Shown: piece after piece, positions 1-10,035 of the stretch
Layout of the letters: each line of letters starts with the position of its first letter
Position numbering within the stretch: position 1 is the first letter of the stretch
Origin: Closterium sp. NIES-65
Taxonomy: Eukaryota > Streptophyta > Zygnematophyceae > Desmidiales > Closteriaceae
Assembly: GCA_948144175.1 (NCBI GenBank)
Contig: CANXME010000886.1
Span: 744,001-808,000, forward strand
Direction: 5' to 3'
Length of the DNA stretch: 64,000 bases
Position numbers and translations under genes: made by a program
The notes under the pieces: model-generated
What the model saw: the letters and a program-made list of their open reading frames with translations, nothing else
The model's database searches: none
Told to the model about the DNA's origin: nothing

Positions 1-545
1 TCTCTGCTCGCATCCTATCATCTTAAGAGAAAACATGAGAGTGCATGTGCTACATTCATTCTGTTCCCTAACCGCTCTCCCCAATCTTATTCATCTCAGA
101 ACCCCCCTCTCGTCCTCTCAGGTCTGCTGCTTGCTTCCACTCATCCCTACAGACATTACAAGAGTTCGAATGTTCCATCCCACCTCACTCCCCTCTTCCT
201 CTCCGCTCTCCACTGCCACCACAAAGGTCCCAGCTGCTGCCTCACTGTTTTATTTCTATTACCACTTCAATGATCAATCCCATCTGAGCCCGCCAGTACG
301 TGCAAAATCAGCCCTCCTCGGCGCCCTCTCTGCTCTTCTGTAGGTGGACGGACAGTGCTTGCAGCGGGTGGGGGCACAGCAGGCAGCAACGCGATTAATC
401 CCCCCTAGGTTCAGCCCCCCCAAGCTCAGCCCCCCCAAGCTCAGCCCCCCCAAGCTCAGCCCCCCTAGGTTCAGCCCCCCAGGGTGCCCTCTCTGCTCGT
501 CTGGAGGTGGTCGCACAGTGCTTGCAGCAGGTGGGGGCACAGCAC
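1..545. repeat. dispersed repeat family R1, copy A
   Basis: The same pieces recur in the same order at 1,041-1,400 (continuing at 7,301) and at 21,760-22,245, with a fragment at 8,700-8,900. They include an ACATGAGAGTGCATGTGCTA block, a CAGCTGCTGCC block, a GCCAGTAGGTG block and a GTGCTTGCAGCAGGTGGGG block. The reading frames across it are low-complexity and unconserved, so I see no gene. Between 405 and 480 it holds a short C-rich tandem repeat built on CAAGCTCAGCCCCCC. Confidence 0.7.
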
Positions 546-554
546 AGCATGAAC

Positions 555-897
555 GGGCTGTGTGGGTGAGAGGGGTGAGTGGGCTGTGTGGGTGAGTGGG
601 CTGTGTGGGTGAGAGGGGTGAGTGGGCTGTGTGGGTGAGTGGGCTGTGTGGGTGAGAGGGGTGAGTGGGCTGTGTGGGTGAGTGGGCTGTGTGGGTGAGA
701 GGGGTGAGTGGGCTGTGTGGGTGAGTGGGCTGTGTGGGTGAGAGGGGTGAGTGGGCTGTGTGGGTGAGTGGGCTGTGTGGGTGAGAGGGGTGAGTGGGCT
801 GTGTGGGTGAGTGGGCTGTGTGGGTGAGAGGGGTGAGTGGGCTGTGTGGGTGAGTGGGCTGTGTGGGTGAGAGGGGTGAGTGGGCTGTGTGGGTCGG
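555..897. repeat. 43-bp minisatellite, about 8 copies
   Basis: The landmark GAGAGGGG recurs exactly every 43 bases (568, 611, 654, 697 and so on) within a GAGTGGGCTGTGTGGGT background. Because 43 is not a multiple of 3, the frame rotates and all minus-strand frames stay open as His/Ser/Pro/Thr repeat peptides. Those frames are a by-product of the repeat and not genes. Confidence 0.9.
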
Positions 898-1040
898 TGC
901 CCAATGAGCGTGACCCACTCTGAACTATTGTTCCCACTCCTCCTTTTAGTTATCCTTGCGAATTATGGGCAAATATTGCAAGGAGTGGAAGCAATAACAG
1001 AGAGTTACACATGACCAGGTTACTTTCTCCGTTACTCTCT

Positions 1041-1400
1041 CTTACAGTGTTCTTTCTGCTTCTCGCATCCCATCCCTGATAATCTTGCATGCTTATCCTA
1101 CTTTCTCAGTGAAGCTCTCTCAATCTCTCTGCTCCTTTCATCCTATCATCCCAAGAGACAACATGAGAGTGCATGTGCTACATTCATTCTGTTCCTTAAC
1201 CGCTCTCAGCTGCTGCCTCACGGCTCTAATCACCACTTCAATTGCCACTCATCAGTCTACTTTCTTCCACTGTCACTACAAACATCCCAGCTGCTGCTCA
1301 CTGCTTTATTTCTATTACCACTTCAATCCCATCAGAGACCGCCAGTAGGTGCAAGATCAGCCCTCCTCAGCACCCTCTTTGTCCTTCTGGAGGTGGACGC
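1041..1400. repeat. repeat family R1, copy B (left part)
   Basis: This is a second copy of the R1 family, about 1.1 kb downstream of copy A. It is interrupted at 1,400 by the copia element. Its sequence resumes at 7,301, and the junction AGGTGGACGC/ACAGTGCTTG matches the uninterrupted version near 7,425-7,450. Confidence 0.75.
1396..1400. repeat. target site duplication GACGC (left)
   Basis: GACGC lies directly before the TGTTAG end of the left LTR and directly after the TTCTCACA end of the right LTR (7,301-7,305). This is a perfect 5-bp duplication, typical of copia insertion. Confidence 0.95.
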
Positions 1401-1690
1401 TGTTAGTGTTAGCCTTCAATCTCACACTTTGTACTTTGTATTTTCTATATCCTAGAGTAGTGTAGTTTGCACATTGTGTTTGGTTGGGTGTACACCTACA
1501 TCCCAACCAAACCCAAATGTAATCTCCAAGCAATCTCCAACCCATCAATTGGAGATTGCCTTGGGATTACCCCCAATCCCTAGGGATTGCCCCCGATTCC
1601 CTTCCCCATCCATTCCCTCCCCTTCTTGGATGTACTTATAGAGCTTCAAGCTCATTACTAATGTATCGCTTCTAAGCCTAAGTTCTCACA
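1401..1690 (+). repeat. Copia-1 5' LTR
   Basis: The 290-bp LTR is bounded by TG and CA. A TATA-like ACTTATAGA lies at about 1,632. It differs from the 3' LTR by one base near 1,465, three in the CCAACC region around 1,509-1,521, one near 1,545 and one near 1,651. Confidence 0.95.
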
Positions 1691-1703
1691 TGGTATCAGA
1701 GCC
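1691..1703 (+). other. Copia-1 primer binding site
   Basis: TGGTATCAGAGCC directly follows the LTR. It is complementary to the 3' end of plant initiator-Met tRNA, the usual primer of plant copia elements. Confidence 0.95.
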
Positions 1704-1937
1704 CGTCAACCGCACACGCGGATCATGATCCTCTTATCTCTGCAGATGTTCATCCCGCAAACCTCGGCGGAACCACCTTCAATCTCGTCGCCGGTGATTC
1801 GCGACATTCATGGGCGGAAATTCTCCCGCACCACTTTCCCGTCACTTTCGACGACATCTACTAGTTCACTGGGAAGCGCATCGTCGGCGCTATAACCTAT
1901 CGCTCGTTTTTTCATCAACGTCATCGCGTCATTTCTT

Positions 1938-2102
1938 CTTCTCGTCGGGCCGCCGCCCGTCGCCTTGCAACTTCTCGTCGGGCCGCCGCCCGTCGCCCCG
2001 CAGCTTCTCGTCGGGCCGCCGCCCGTCGCCCTGCAGCTTCTCGTCGGGCCGCCGCCCGTCGCCCCGCAGCTTCTCGTCGGGCCGCCGCCCGTCGCTCCGC
2101 AT
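1938..2102 (+). repeat. 33-bp minisatellite in Copia-1 leader, 5 copies
   Basis: A unit starting CTTCTCGTCGGGCCGCCGCC repeats with starts at 1938, 1971, 2004, 2037 and 2070. It lies in the untranslated leader between primer site and gag start. The period of 33 keeps frames open, giving Gly/Arg/Pro/Ser repeats, but no start or domain supports translation. Confidence 0.85.
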
Positions 2103-2391
2103 CTGCACTCCTACCCCCATTCCCCCCCCACCTTCCCGCAGCTGAACAAGTGCAGCAGCGCAGCCGAGCAGCCGTGTAGCCGCGAAGCGGAGCAGCAGCG
2201 TAGCCGCGAAGCTGAGGGTGGTGTGTGGGGGGGTGTGTGGGATTAGAGTTAGTACTACGGAAATCGGCCGATTCGACCTAATTTCGATGGTCTGAAAAAT
2301 CTCTCTACAAGGCATTCCGATGCGGCCGACATTGCGCGCCGCTCGTGACTTAAGAGCGGCGCTCCGCGCGAGACATTAAGGGACCTTCATC

Positions 2392-4395
2392 ATGGCCTTC
2401 TCCTCGTCCACCATGGCCAGCCCCATCACCCCGCTCCGCCTTGAAGCCGATGGCTCTAGCTCCAACTTCAAGGCATGGAGCTACAGGGTTGACAAGCACC
2501 TCCTGAGTCGTGACGTGCAGGGATTGGACCTCAAAGACGTTCTCCTCAACCGTGGCAAAGGAAAACAGCCCCCTCCCCCCCCTGAGCTGACCGAATCCGC
2601 TAGTGATACTAACAGGAGGGCGTACGAGGAAGCTGTTGAGAAGTACCGGAAATGGGAGAAGGCAGATGCTGCTATCATCAGCGTCTTCATTCCCTCCACC
2701 CCTCTCGAACTAGTCAACACGTTCCACAACTACCCTACCTCCAACACCATCTGGAAGTACCTCCAGGACCGGTTCATGAACAAAACGGCGGTCGGGGTTG
2801 CCATCCTCATCCCCAGCATATTCCAGGTCCGCCTTGAGGATTGCTCGGGAATGGCTGACTACATCGCCAAGGTGCAGACTATTCATGGCGAACTGAAGGA
2901 GCTGGGCATAGTCTTCCCCGAACAAGCCCCTGCAGCCGCCCTTCTTATTGATCTCACCTCGGCATATGAAGTAATGAGGAAGATGCTCCTCACGCTCTCA
3001 GCGGAAGACCTCACATTTGCTAAGGTCTCATCCGCACTCTTCTCTGCTGAGAAAGATTCCACGGCTCAAGCCAAGGCTTACGCCATCCGCGCTCCCATGC
3101 CGCAAGCAAGTGTCGCATCGGCCCTCGCCTCGGCGCCTTTCCAGCGCAACCGCTTCCCTCCGTGCACCTATGTCGTTAAGTATGGCAATCGCAAGGGACA
3201 AGTGTGTGGTGGCACTAACCACCCCCTTGCTACGTGCTTCAAGAAGAAAGACGACGAATGGTATGCCATTCACGGAGTGGACAAGAAGCCGCCGAACTGG
3301 ATGCGCCCTCGTAAGGCCAACCTAGTTGAGGTCCCGGACCCCGCTCCGGCTAGTGCTAGTGATAGTGCTCTTGCTGATGTGCGTATCAACCTGTTGTTTC
3401 CTGGCACTGCCATGATTAATGAAGCTTCCTCCCAGTACCTTGGCTCATCACAAGCACCACAATACATAGAGTTCACACTCGACAGCGGCGCCACACACAC
3501 TGTACTCAAGGAGACACTCTCCTTCAAACCCTACACAGCACCCATCCCTCTCCTAGGAGCTGACTCAAGCTTCACCACTCATGCCAAGGGTTCATCCACA
3601 GTCCCGTGCCCCGCCTTCCCTTCCGGCACTGTCACTGGAATGTGCGTGCCTTCACTCCGCCACTATCTCGTGGCCCAAACGGAAATTCAGGAAGCCGGGA
3701 TACGCACCATCTTCTGGGAAAACGAGAACTATGGTGATATCCTCGACCCACTCACCAACAAGGTCTTGACTCGTTTCACCCTCAACAGCAGCGGCCTTTA
3801 TACGCTACAAGTACCCATCCCACAGGTGTCAACCACCCAAACAGCGGCGACTACCTCACCATGCTCGTGCCGCAGTTTCTCCAACCCGACCATACTCTAC
3901 CACCATCGGCTCGGGCACCCAAACTTCTGCCCACTTGCTGACATGGCCTCCAAGAAACTTCTACTTGGCCTGCCAGCCTCACTTCCTCCACCACCAGACT
4001 CCCCCGCTCCCACGTGCCTTGACTGCACCAAGAGCAAACTGCGTCAACAGCCCCACCCGGCCTCACCCTCTGTCGCAGCAGGACCACTGGACCTGGTACA
4101 CCTGGACGTCTGGGGCCCTGCCTCTGTTCCCGCACGAGGTGGTTATCGCTACTTGTTATCGTCGATGACCACTCTCGCTACGTCTCTGTTCACCTCCTCC
4201 ACACTAAGGCTGCGGTTCCAGAGGTCCTCATGGCGTGGGTTAAACAGGCACAAACCACCTTTGACCGCAAAGTCAAGCGCCTCCACTCAGATGGTGGTGG
4301 TGAGTTTTGCAACGACAAGCTCAAAGCCTTCTGCTCTTCAGAAGGCATCCAGCAAAACTTCACCCTCCCTGACAGCCCGCAGCAGAACGGCATAG
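2392..4395 (+). pseudogene. Copia-1 gag, protease and integrase N-terminal half
   Basis: The frame opens at an ATG just after the leader. Residues about 25-235 form a copia Gag domain of the UBN2 type. Residues 258-282 hold a Cys-His box with unusual spacing, C258-X13-C-X4-H-X4-C, in place of the usual CX2C. The protease active site DSGA is at residues 364-367. A GAG-pre-integrase module follows (HHRLGHPN, then CLDCTKSK), then the start of the integrase core (DLVHLDVWGP). Near 4,150 one base appears to be missing, and the true integrase frame continues in the next frame. The last roughly 80 residues of this frame are therefore out-of-frame noise. Assignment as copia gag-pol is certain; the product is not functional here. 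Confidence 0.9.
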
Positions 4396-5861
4396 CTGAG
4401 AGCCGCAACCACACCCTGGTGCAGATCACTCGGTGCCTCCTCAGCCACTCCAACGCTCCACACTCTCTCTGGGGGTACGCTCTCTACCACGCCGCCCTCC
4501 TCTACAACCTTTACCCCCACCCGCATCTTCCCGACACCACTCCAACCACACTCTGGCTCGGGAAAACACCCACTGCTCGCTCTCTTCGCGTTTGGGGGTG
4601 CACCGCCTATGTCCTCCTCAACCCTCAGGCTCGACGGCAGCACGGCGGCAAGCTCAGTCCCAAGACCCAGACGTGCATCTACCTCGGGCACAACGCCGAC
4701 TCGCCTGACTACCTCTTCCTCAATCCCTCCACTCAACAGTTGGTCCGGAGCCGCGACGTTGTCTTTGATGAGACCCGCCCATTCTACTCCACTTCGGGAC
4801 GGGACCCTCTCCCTGATCCACCTTCCCTCGTGTGGGCAGACTTTGATGCGCCTCCTGACCTCCCGCCTGCTCCGGCCCCTTCACCTCCTACCCCTCCTGC
4901 CAACGCACCGTCCCCCTCTGCGGTCTCTGACCCGCCCTCACCGGTGTCTTCGGCAGCTGCTCCTCCATCCCCCTCACTTCCCACTCCGCCGACTGTGCAG
5001 CCACCTCCGAGCGTACTTATCACCTACCATCGGCGGTCCCACCCTCTGGCCCCACCTCCTCCCCCGGTTCCCCCCACCACAGAGGAACCCGCTCTCCCAC
5101 AGTCGCCCGAGTTGATCACGTACCACCGGCGGCCCATTCCCCCGCCCAAGCCTCCTAAGTCAACCCCTCCGACCCCGCCTGCCCCACCCTCTTCTCCGGT
5201 GGCTCATGGCACTCGTTCGCATGGCGCTGCTCTTCCACTAGCGCTGGTTCTTCGATACACGGCGATCACACCGCCTCCTCCTGCTGGGGGGGATGTGCCC
5301 TCTACCCTTCTGGAAGACAGGCATGAGGAGCTGTGTGATCTTCATGCAGTCATTCCTCAGCTCTCACACATCTTCCCCGACATCACTGACTCACCCTCCC
5401 TCAACTTCGCGGAGAACCCGACCATCCCTATCCCTCTCACCGTCCAAGAGGCTCTCTCAGGCCCTCATGCTGCCGAATGGCGTGCTGCCATGGAAGCGGA
5501 GATTGCAGCATTCACCCGCAACCACTCCTTCGACGACGAGACTCCACCTCCAGGAGTCAACATCGTCGGGGGCAAGTGGTTGTTCCGTGTAAAACAGCTC
5601 CCAGACGAGGCCCCGGTGTTCAAAGCACGTTACGTAGCCAAGGGCTTCACCCAGCTGCAGTACCGCGACTTCTTCCTAACCTTCTCCCCCACATCCAAAC
5701 CTCCCACCATTCGTACGGTCATGGATGTCGCAGCGCGAGAATACTTTGAGATCAAATCCATGGATGCCTCATCCGCCTTCCTACAAGGACGTCTCAAGGA
5801 GACAGTGTTCATGGACAGAGCAGAAGGCTTCCCAGGAGAATTCCCTCCCAACACTGTCTGA
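4160..5861 (+). pseudogene. Copia-1 integrase C-terminal half and start of RT
   Basis: After the lost base near 4,150 the integrase core resumes with the catalytic context HSDGGGEF and PQQNGIAE. The integrase C-terminal domain follows, then a Pro/Ser-rich linker of about 200 residues containing two LITYHRR motifs. The reverse transcriptase begins at about 5,440 (AEWRAAMEAE, GGKWLFRVK, KARYVAKGFTQ, MDASSAFLQG). The frame stops at TGA 5,859-5,861, where copia RTs normally carry a Trp before the YGLKQ motif, so a TGG-to-TGA change is the simplest reading. Confidence 0.9.
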
Positions 5862-6986
5862 AAGCTGAATCGCCCCGTCTACGGCCTTAAGCAAGCCCCT
5901 CGCGAATGGCACAACAAGGTGAAAAAAGTCCTCCTCTCCCTGGACTTTTACCCTTCCACTGCTGACCCGACTCTCTTCATCCGCTGTCATTCTGAGCCAT
6001 TCTACATCCTGGTCTACGTGGATGATTTCATCCTCGTTGCCAAGGACTCAGCCCAGATGACCTCTGTCCAGGCTGCCCTGAGCAAGGCCCTCTAGATGAA
6101 AGACCTCGGTGACCTCAAGCACTACCTGGGGATGGAGATCACTCGTGATCGCCAGGCTCGCACCATCTCACTCTCCCAGGAGTTCTACATTGACAATGTG
6201 CTCAAGCGGTTTGAGATGGAGCTGTGCACACCTGTTGCCACCCTGTTGCCGCTGTAACACCTCCTCACAGCTCCAGCTGTACCCACACCAGAGGCCTGCT
6301 CTGAGCCATACCTGGAGCTTGTTGGGTCCCTCATGTACGCCATGATGTGCACCCGACCGGACTTGGCCTATCCTGTCAGTGTCCTCTCTCGCTACGTGGC
6401 CCCTGGACGCTTCACTGATCTTCACTGGAAGGCGGCGAAGCGGGTGTTGCGCTATCTTCAGGGCACCAAGTCTCACTTTCTCACACTCGGTGGGCTCTCC
6501 CCTCCTCGCCTAGAAGGTTACACCGACTCCTCCTAGGCTGATGACCAGACCGACCGACGCTCCTCTAAGGGGTACTGCTTCACCCTTGGGAGCGGAATTG
6601 TCAGTTGGCGCTCCACCAGGTCGTGTGCAGTCTCCCTCTCCTCCTGTGAGGTAGAGCTCTACGCTGGCACCATGGCTGCTCAGGAGGCCCGTTGGCTCAC
6701 CTTCCTACTCCAGGAGCTTGGTTTCCCCCAGTCCGCCCCCACCCTCTGGTGTGACAACCAGAGTACCATCCACATTTGTCAAGACCCTGTGTATCACACC
6801 CGCACCAAGCATATTGAACTCCGGCACTTCTTCATCCGTGACCTTGTCCAACAGGAGCAGCTGAAAGTGGAATACGTTGCATCTGACTGCAACCTGGCTG
6901 ATCTGTTCACCAAGCCCCTTGGGAAAGTTCCCCACCACCGTCTCCTAGGCGCCATGGGGCTCTGTGCACCACCCTCTCTACCCTGA
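5862..6986 (+). pseudogene. Copia-1 RT palm and RNase H
   Basis: The RT continues in the same frame with VYGLKQAPR, the catalytic YVDD box near 6,015-6,026, and MKDLGDLKHYLGMEI. RNase H follows, with SLSSCEVELYA, the WCDNQS motif and HIELRHFFIRDLV near the end. Further in-frame stops fall at 6,093 (TAG), 6,255 (TAA) and 6,534 (TAG, at a position that is Trp in the family). The terminal stop is at 6,984-6,986. All four internal stops are explainable as C-to-T or G-to-A transitions. The domain is recognisable to its end, so decay is by point mutation and not truncation. Confidence 0.9.
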
Positions 6987-7001
6987 GTTCGATTGACGCC
7001 T

Positions 7002-7010
7002 ATGGGGGGG
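7002..7010 (+). other. Copia-1 polypurine tract
   Basis: A run of seven G directly abuts the 3' LTR, the usual position of the plus-strand primer. Confidence 0.8.
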
Positions 7011-7300
7011 TGTTAGTGTTAGCCTTCAATCTCACACTTTGTACTTTGTATTTTCTATATCCTAGAGTAGTGTAGCTTGCACATTGTGTTTGGTTGGGTG
7101 TACACCTACATCCCAACCATAACCAAATGTTATCTCCAAGCAATCTCCAACCCACCAATTGGAGATTGCCTTGGGATTACCCCCAATCCCTAGGGATTGC
7201 CCCCGATTCCCTTCCCCATCCATTCCCTCCCCTTCTTGGATGTACTTATAGAGCTTCAAGTTCATTACTAATGTATCGCTTCTAAGCCTAAGTTCTCACA
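7011..7300 (+). repeat. Copia-1 3' LTR
   Basis: This is a 290-bp copy of the 5' LTR, about 98 percent identical by eye. It is followed by the right target duplication GACGC at 7,301-7,305 and then by the remainder of R1 copy B. Confidence 0.95.
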
Positions 7301-7480
7301 GACGCACAGTGCTTGCAGCAGGTGGGGACACAGCATGCAGCAACACGAATACTCCCCCAAGCTCAGCGCCCCAAGCTCAGCGCCCCCCATGTTCAGGGCC
7401 CCAGGGTGCCCTCTCTGCTCTTCTGGAGGTGGACGCACAGTGCTTGCAGCATTTGAGGGCACAGCATGAATGGGGTGCGC
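7301..7480. repeat. repeat family R1, copy B (right part)
   Basis: The sequence continues R1 from GACGCACAGTGCTTGCAGCA, then the AAGCTCAGC C-rich block, then a second AGGTGGACGCACAGTGCTTG block. It is what remains of the host copy after the copia insertion. Confidence 0.7.
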
Positions 7481-8065
7481 GGGTGAGTGGGGTGAGTGGG
7501 GTGAGTGGGTGAGTGGGTGAGTGGGGTGAGTGGGGTGTGCGGGTGAGTGGGGTGAGTGGGGTGTGCGGGTGAGTGGGGTGAGTGGGTGAGTGGGTGGGTG
7601 GGGTGAGTGGGGTGAGTGGGGTGAGTGGGGTGAGTGGGATGAGTGGGTGAGTGGGTGAGTGGGGTGAGTGGGGTGAGTGGGGTGAGTGGGGTGAGTGGGT
7701 GAGTGGGGTGAGTGGGTGAGTGGGGTGAGTGGGGTGAGTGGGGTGAGTGGGGTGAGGGGGTGAGTGGGTGAGTGGGGTGAGTGGGGTGAGTGGGGTGAGT
7801 GGGTGAGTGGGGTGAGTGGTTGGGTGGGCTGTGTGGGTGAGTGGGGTGAGTGGGGTGAGTGGGGTGAGTGAGTGAGCGGGCTGTGTGAGTGAGCGGGCTG
7901 TGTGAGTGAGTGGGCTGTGTGAGTGAGTGGGCTGTGTGATTGAGTGGGCTGTGTGAGTGAGTGGGCTGTGTGATTGAGTGGGCTGTGTGATTGAGTGGGC
8001 TGCGTGAGTGAGTGGGCTGTGTGAGTGAGTGGGCTATGGGGTGAGTGGGCTGTGCGGGTCGGTGC
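7480..8065. repeat. GT-rich minisatellite
   Basis: About 580 bases are variants of GAGTGGGGT and GAGTGGGT, grading at about 7,830 into GAGTGGGCTGTGTGAGT-type units that resemble the 555-897 array. All minus-strand frames read as Pro/His/Ser/Thr repeats. No gene is supported. Confidence 0.9.
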
Positions 8066-8085
8066 CCAAGGCCTGGCCAACTCAT

Positions 8086-8500
8086 ACTGGCGTTTGGAGT
8101 TGAAGCCCCAACAAATGAGCTGCTGAGACGTGGAGAGAGAGGAATGAGGGTGCGAGAAGGAGCACGTTGCAGCAGACTTCCGTTTGGAGTTGAGGCCACA
8201 GCGGATGTGCTGCTGAGTGGTGGGATGGTGGGAAGGGATATGCATGTATGTGCGAAGCATTCAATGCGAGAGTGGGAAAGGATGGTGAGTCAAGGGGGGC
8301 ATCATGAATGTTGCACATAGATTGAGCAAGAGAGTAATTGGAGGGAAAGAGAAGCAGAAGGTCAAAGCGGACTGGCGTTTGGAGTTGAAGCCAGAGCGGC
8401 AGGCTTGCCCTACTGGGAACTGGCTGGATCACCATGCCTGTGCTGTGCAGCACACTGGCGTTTGGAGTTAATGCCACATCGGATGCGCTGCTGCCGGTTG
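8086..8500. repeat. repeat family R2, four short copies
   Basis: The phrase TGGCGTTTGGAGTTGAAGCC or a close variant occurs near 8,088, 8,178, 8,371 and 8,458. The longer block AGAGCGGCAGGCTTGCCC through GTGCAGCACACTGGCG (about 8,392-8,475) reappears at 13,808-13,880. The function is unknown. Confidence 0.65.
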
Positions 8501-10035
8501 AGAGAGCGGAAGCGATGGTGAGTGGGGAGGGGAGATGGTGAGTGGGAAGAAAGTAGTGGAGATTAGCCAAGTAAGGTATGTACTGGATATGCTCGTTCAG
8601 CTCTGTCCTCGTAAAATTTTTGTATGCTCACAATGATATCCTACTGATTGTGCGAGTAATTTACGGTATGTTTACAGTGATAGCATACTCATTGTGCGTG
8701 TCTTCATGAGCCAAACTATCCGTGCTTTTTTTTTCTTTACTGCGTACTCACTTCCTCACAAGTCCGCTCCTCGCTTCCCCTAACCCCAAGAGACACCATG
8801 AGAGTGTGGCCATTCCGTCCCACCTCACTCCCCTCTCCATCACCACAAATATCTCTCAGCTGCTGCCTCACCGCTCCAATTCCTTCGTAGCCAGCCGCCC
8901 AAGGCTGCTCTTTGTGCAACCAAGGCTTGCACTATCTGGGCTGCAGGTCCTGCAGGAGTGGCAACCTGTTGCCCCATTTGTAGTAGTAGTACCTGATGGC
9001 GCTGAAGTGTTCAAACTGGTGGATGTTTGCTGTTTAGTGGATTGTATGAGAGTGTTTTCAAAGGTGGAATTTGCGTAGTGGAATGTGTCATGCAGCGCAT
9101 TCTTTGAGACTGCAGTGTTATTTCAGTCACATGTTTGGCAGAACGATATATACGTGACATAGCTATAATCCGGATTTATGCATGAGAATTACACTGGGGA
9201 TTCTTGTTCAGTCATTTTATGTAGATTATAATACAGACCTGATTGTTCCATATAGGCTGATGCAATTGCGAATAATGTAACACACTTCCTGCGACACTGT
9301 TGTGCTTTGTAACGAGTCACTTTTGCCTGCAGTTTACCATCGGAGGATTGCCCGCGCTTTTCTCCCTGCCATGCTCGGCTCCAGCATGCTTCGTTTGCTC
9401 AAATACGAGGTGGAAAGAACGCGCTCCCAAGAAGCGCTCACCGGTGTCAGATCCAGACGTTCTCTGAGATGCATGCGTGTTCCACGTAGAGGTTCGCGAT
9501 TTGTTTCGTCCATGCGAGACCCTGCCGGTGAAACAACGTACCTGCCAACGAGCCATGTTTGCGCCCTCGGTCCTGAATTCTCCTAGCCCCACCTTTTGTC
9601 ATATGGGAGTTTGTCCACCACGAAAAACAGTCAGCTGAGCCCAGCTTGGGATCCATGAAGGTGATCCGCTGAAGTCTGGATGAATCGCAAACGCGAGGAT
9701 TTGGCATGGACGAATTTCAAGGCATGGAAACACGTCAGCCCGGGCGTGAGGAGAGGACACCTTGAGCTTGCCAGTCATTACGAGCCGCCGGGGGAGGGAA
9801 TCGTCTCGAGCCTTGCCTCCTCACCACAGGTCAGCATAAGGAGTCGCGGTTCGTGCTGTTGGAATCAAGAGACGCTGAGTGACACCAGTATGCGTCTCAT
9901 GATAGAAAGTTGCTCAAACCCCTCCAGAGCTTTGTTCTCCATCACGATAGAGTTCTTCGTCTTTCATCAGCTCTGGACACCGAGATATCGATTCTTACCT
10001 TTCCTAGACCTTCCTGTCAGATCTTGGCCGTTTAG
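8501..10035. other. intergenic; R1 fragment, no gene seen
   Basis: Positions 8,700-8,900 resemble the 140-250 part of R1. The rest is unique sequence without a convincing coding frame. The long frame running through 9,680-10,279 overlaps the F-box gene in another frame and is not conserved. No promoter motif stands out before the F-box start. Confidence 0.5.

Larger units (their letters stand above)
1401..7300 (+). mobile_element. complete Ty1/copia retrotransposon (Copia-1), decayed
   Basis: The 5.9-kb element has two 290-bp LTRs beginning TGTTAG and ending CTCACA, an initiator-Met tRNA primer site, a gag-pol region, a G-tract polypurine site and a 5-bp target duplication. By eye the LTRs differ at about 6 of 290 positions, so the insertion is fairly recent. 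The coding region nevertheless carries one frameshift and four in-frame stops. Domain order is gag, zinc knuckle, protease, integrase, reverse transcriptase, RNase H, which is the copia order. It inserted into an R1 repeat copy. Confidence 0.95.

Noticed and set aside
274..937. Long minus-strand reading frames of His-Ser-Pro-Thr repeats
   Set aside because: They arise from the 43-bp minisatellite, are open in all three frames and have no unique sequence or domain.
7268..8260. 330-codon minus-strand frame over the GT-rich array
   Set aside because: Composition artefact of a minisatellite; parallel frames are equally open.
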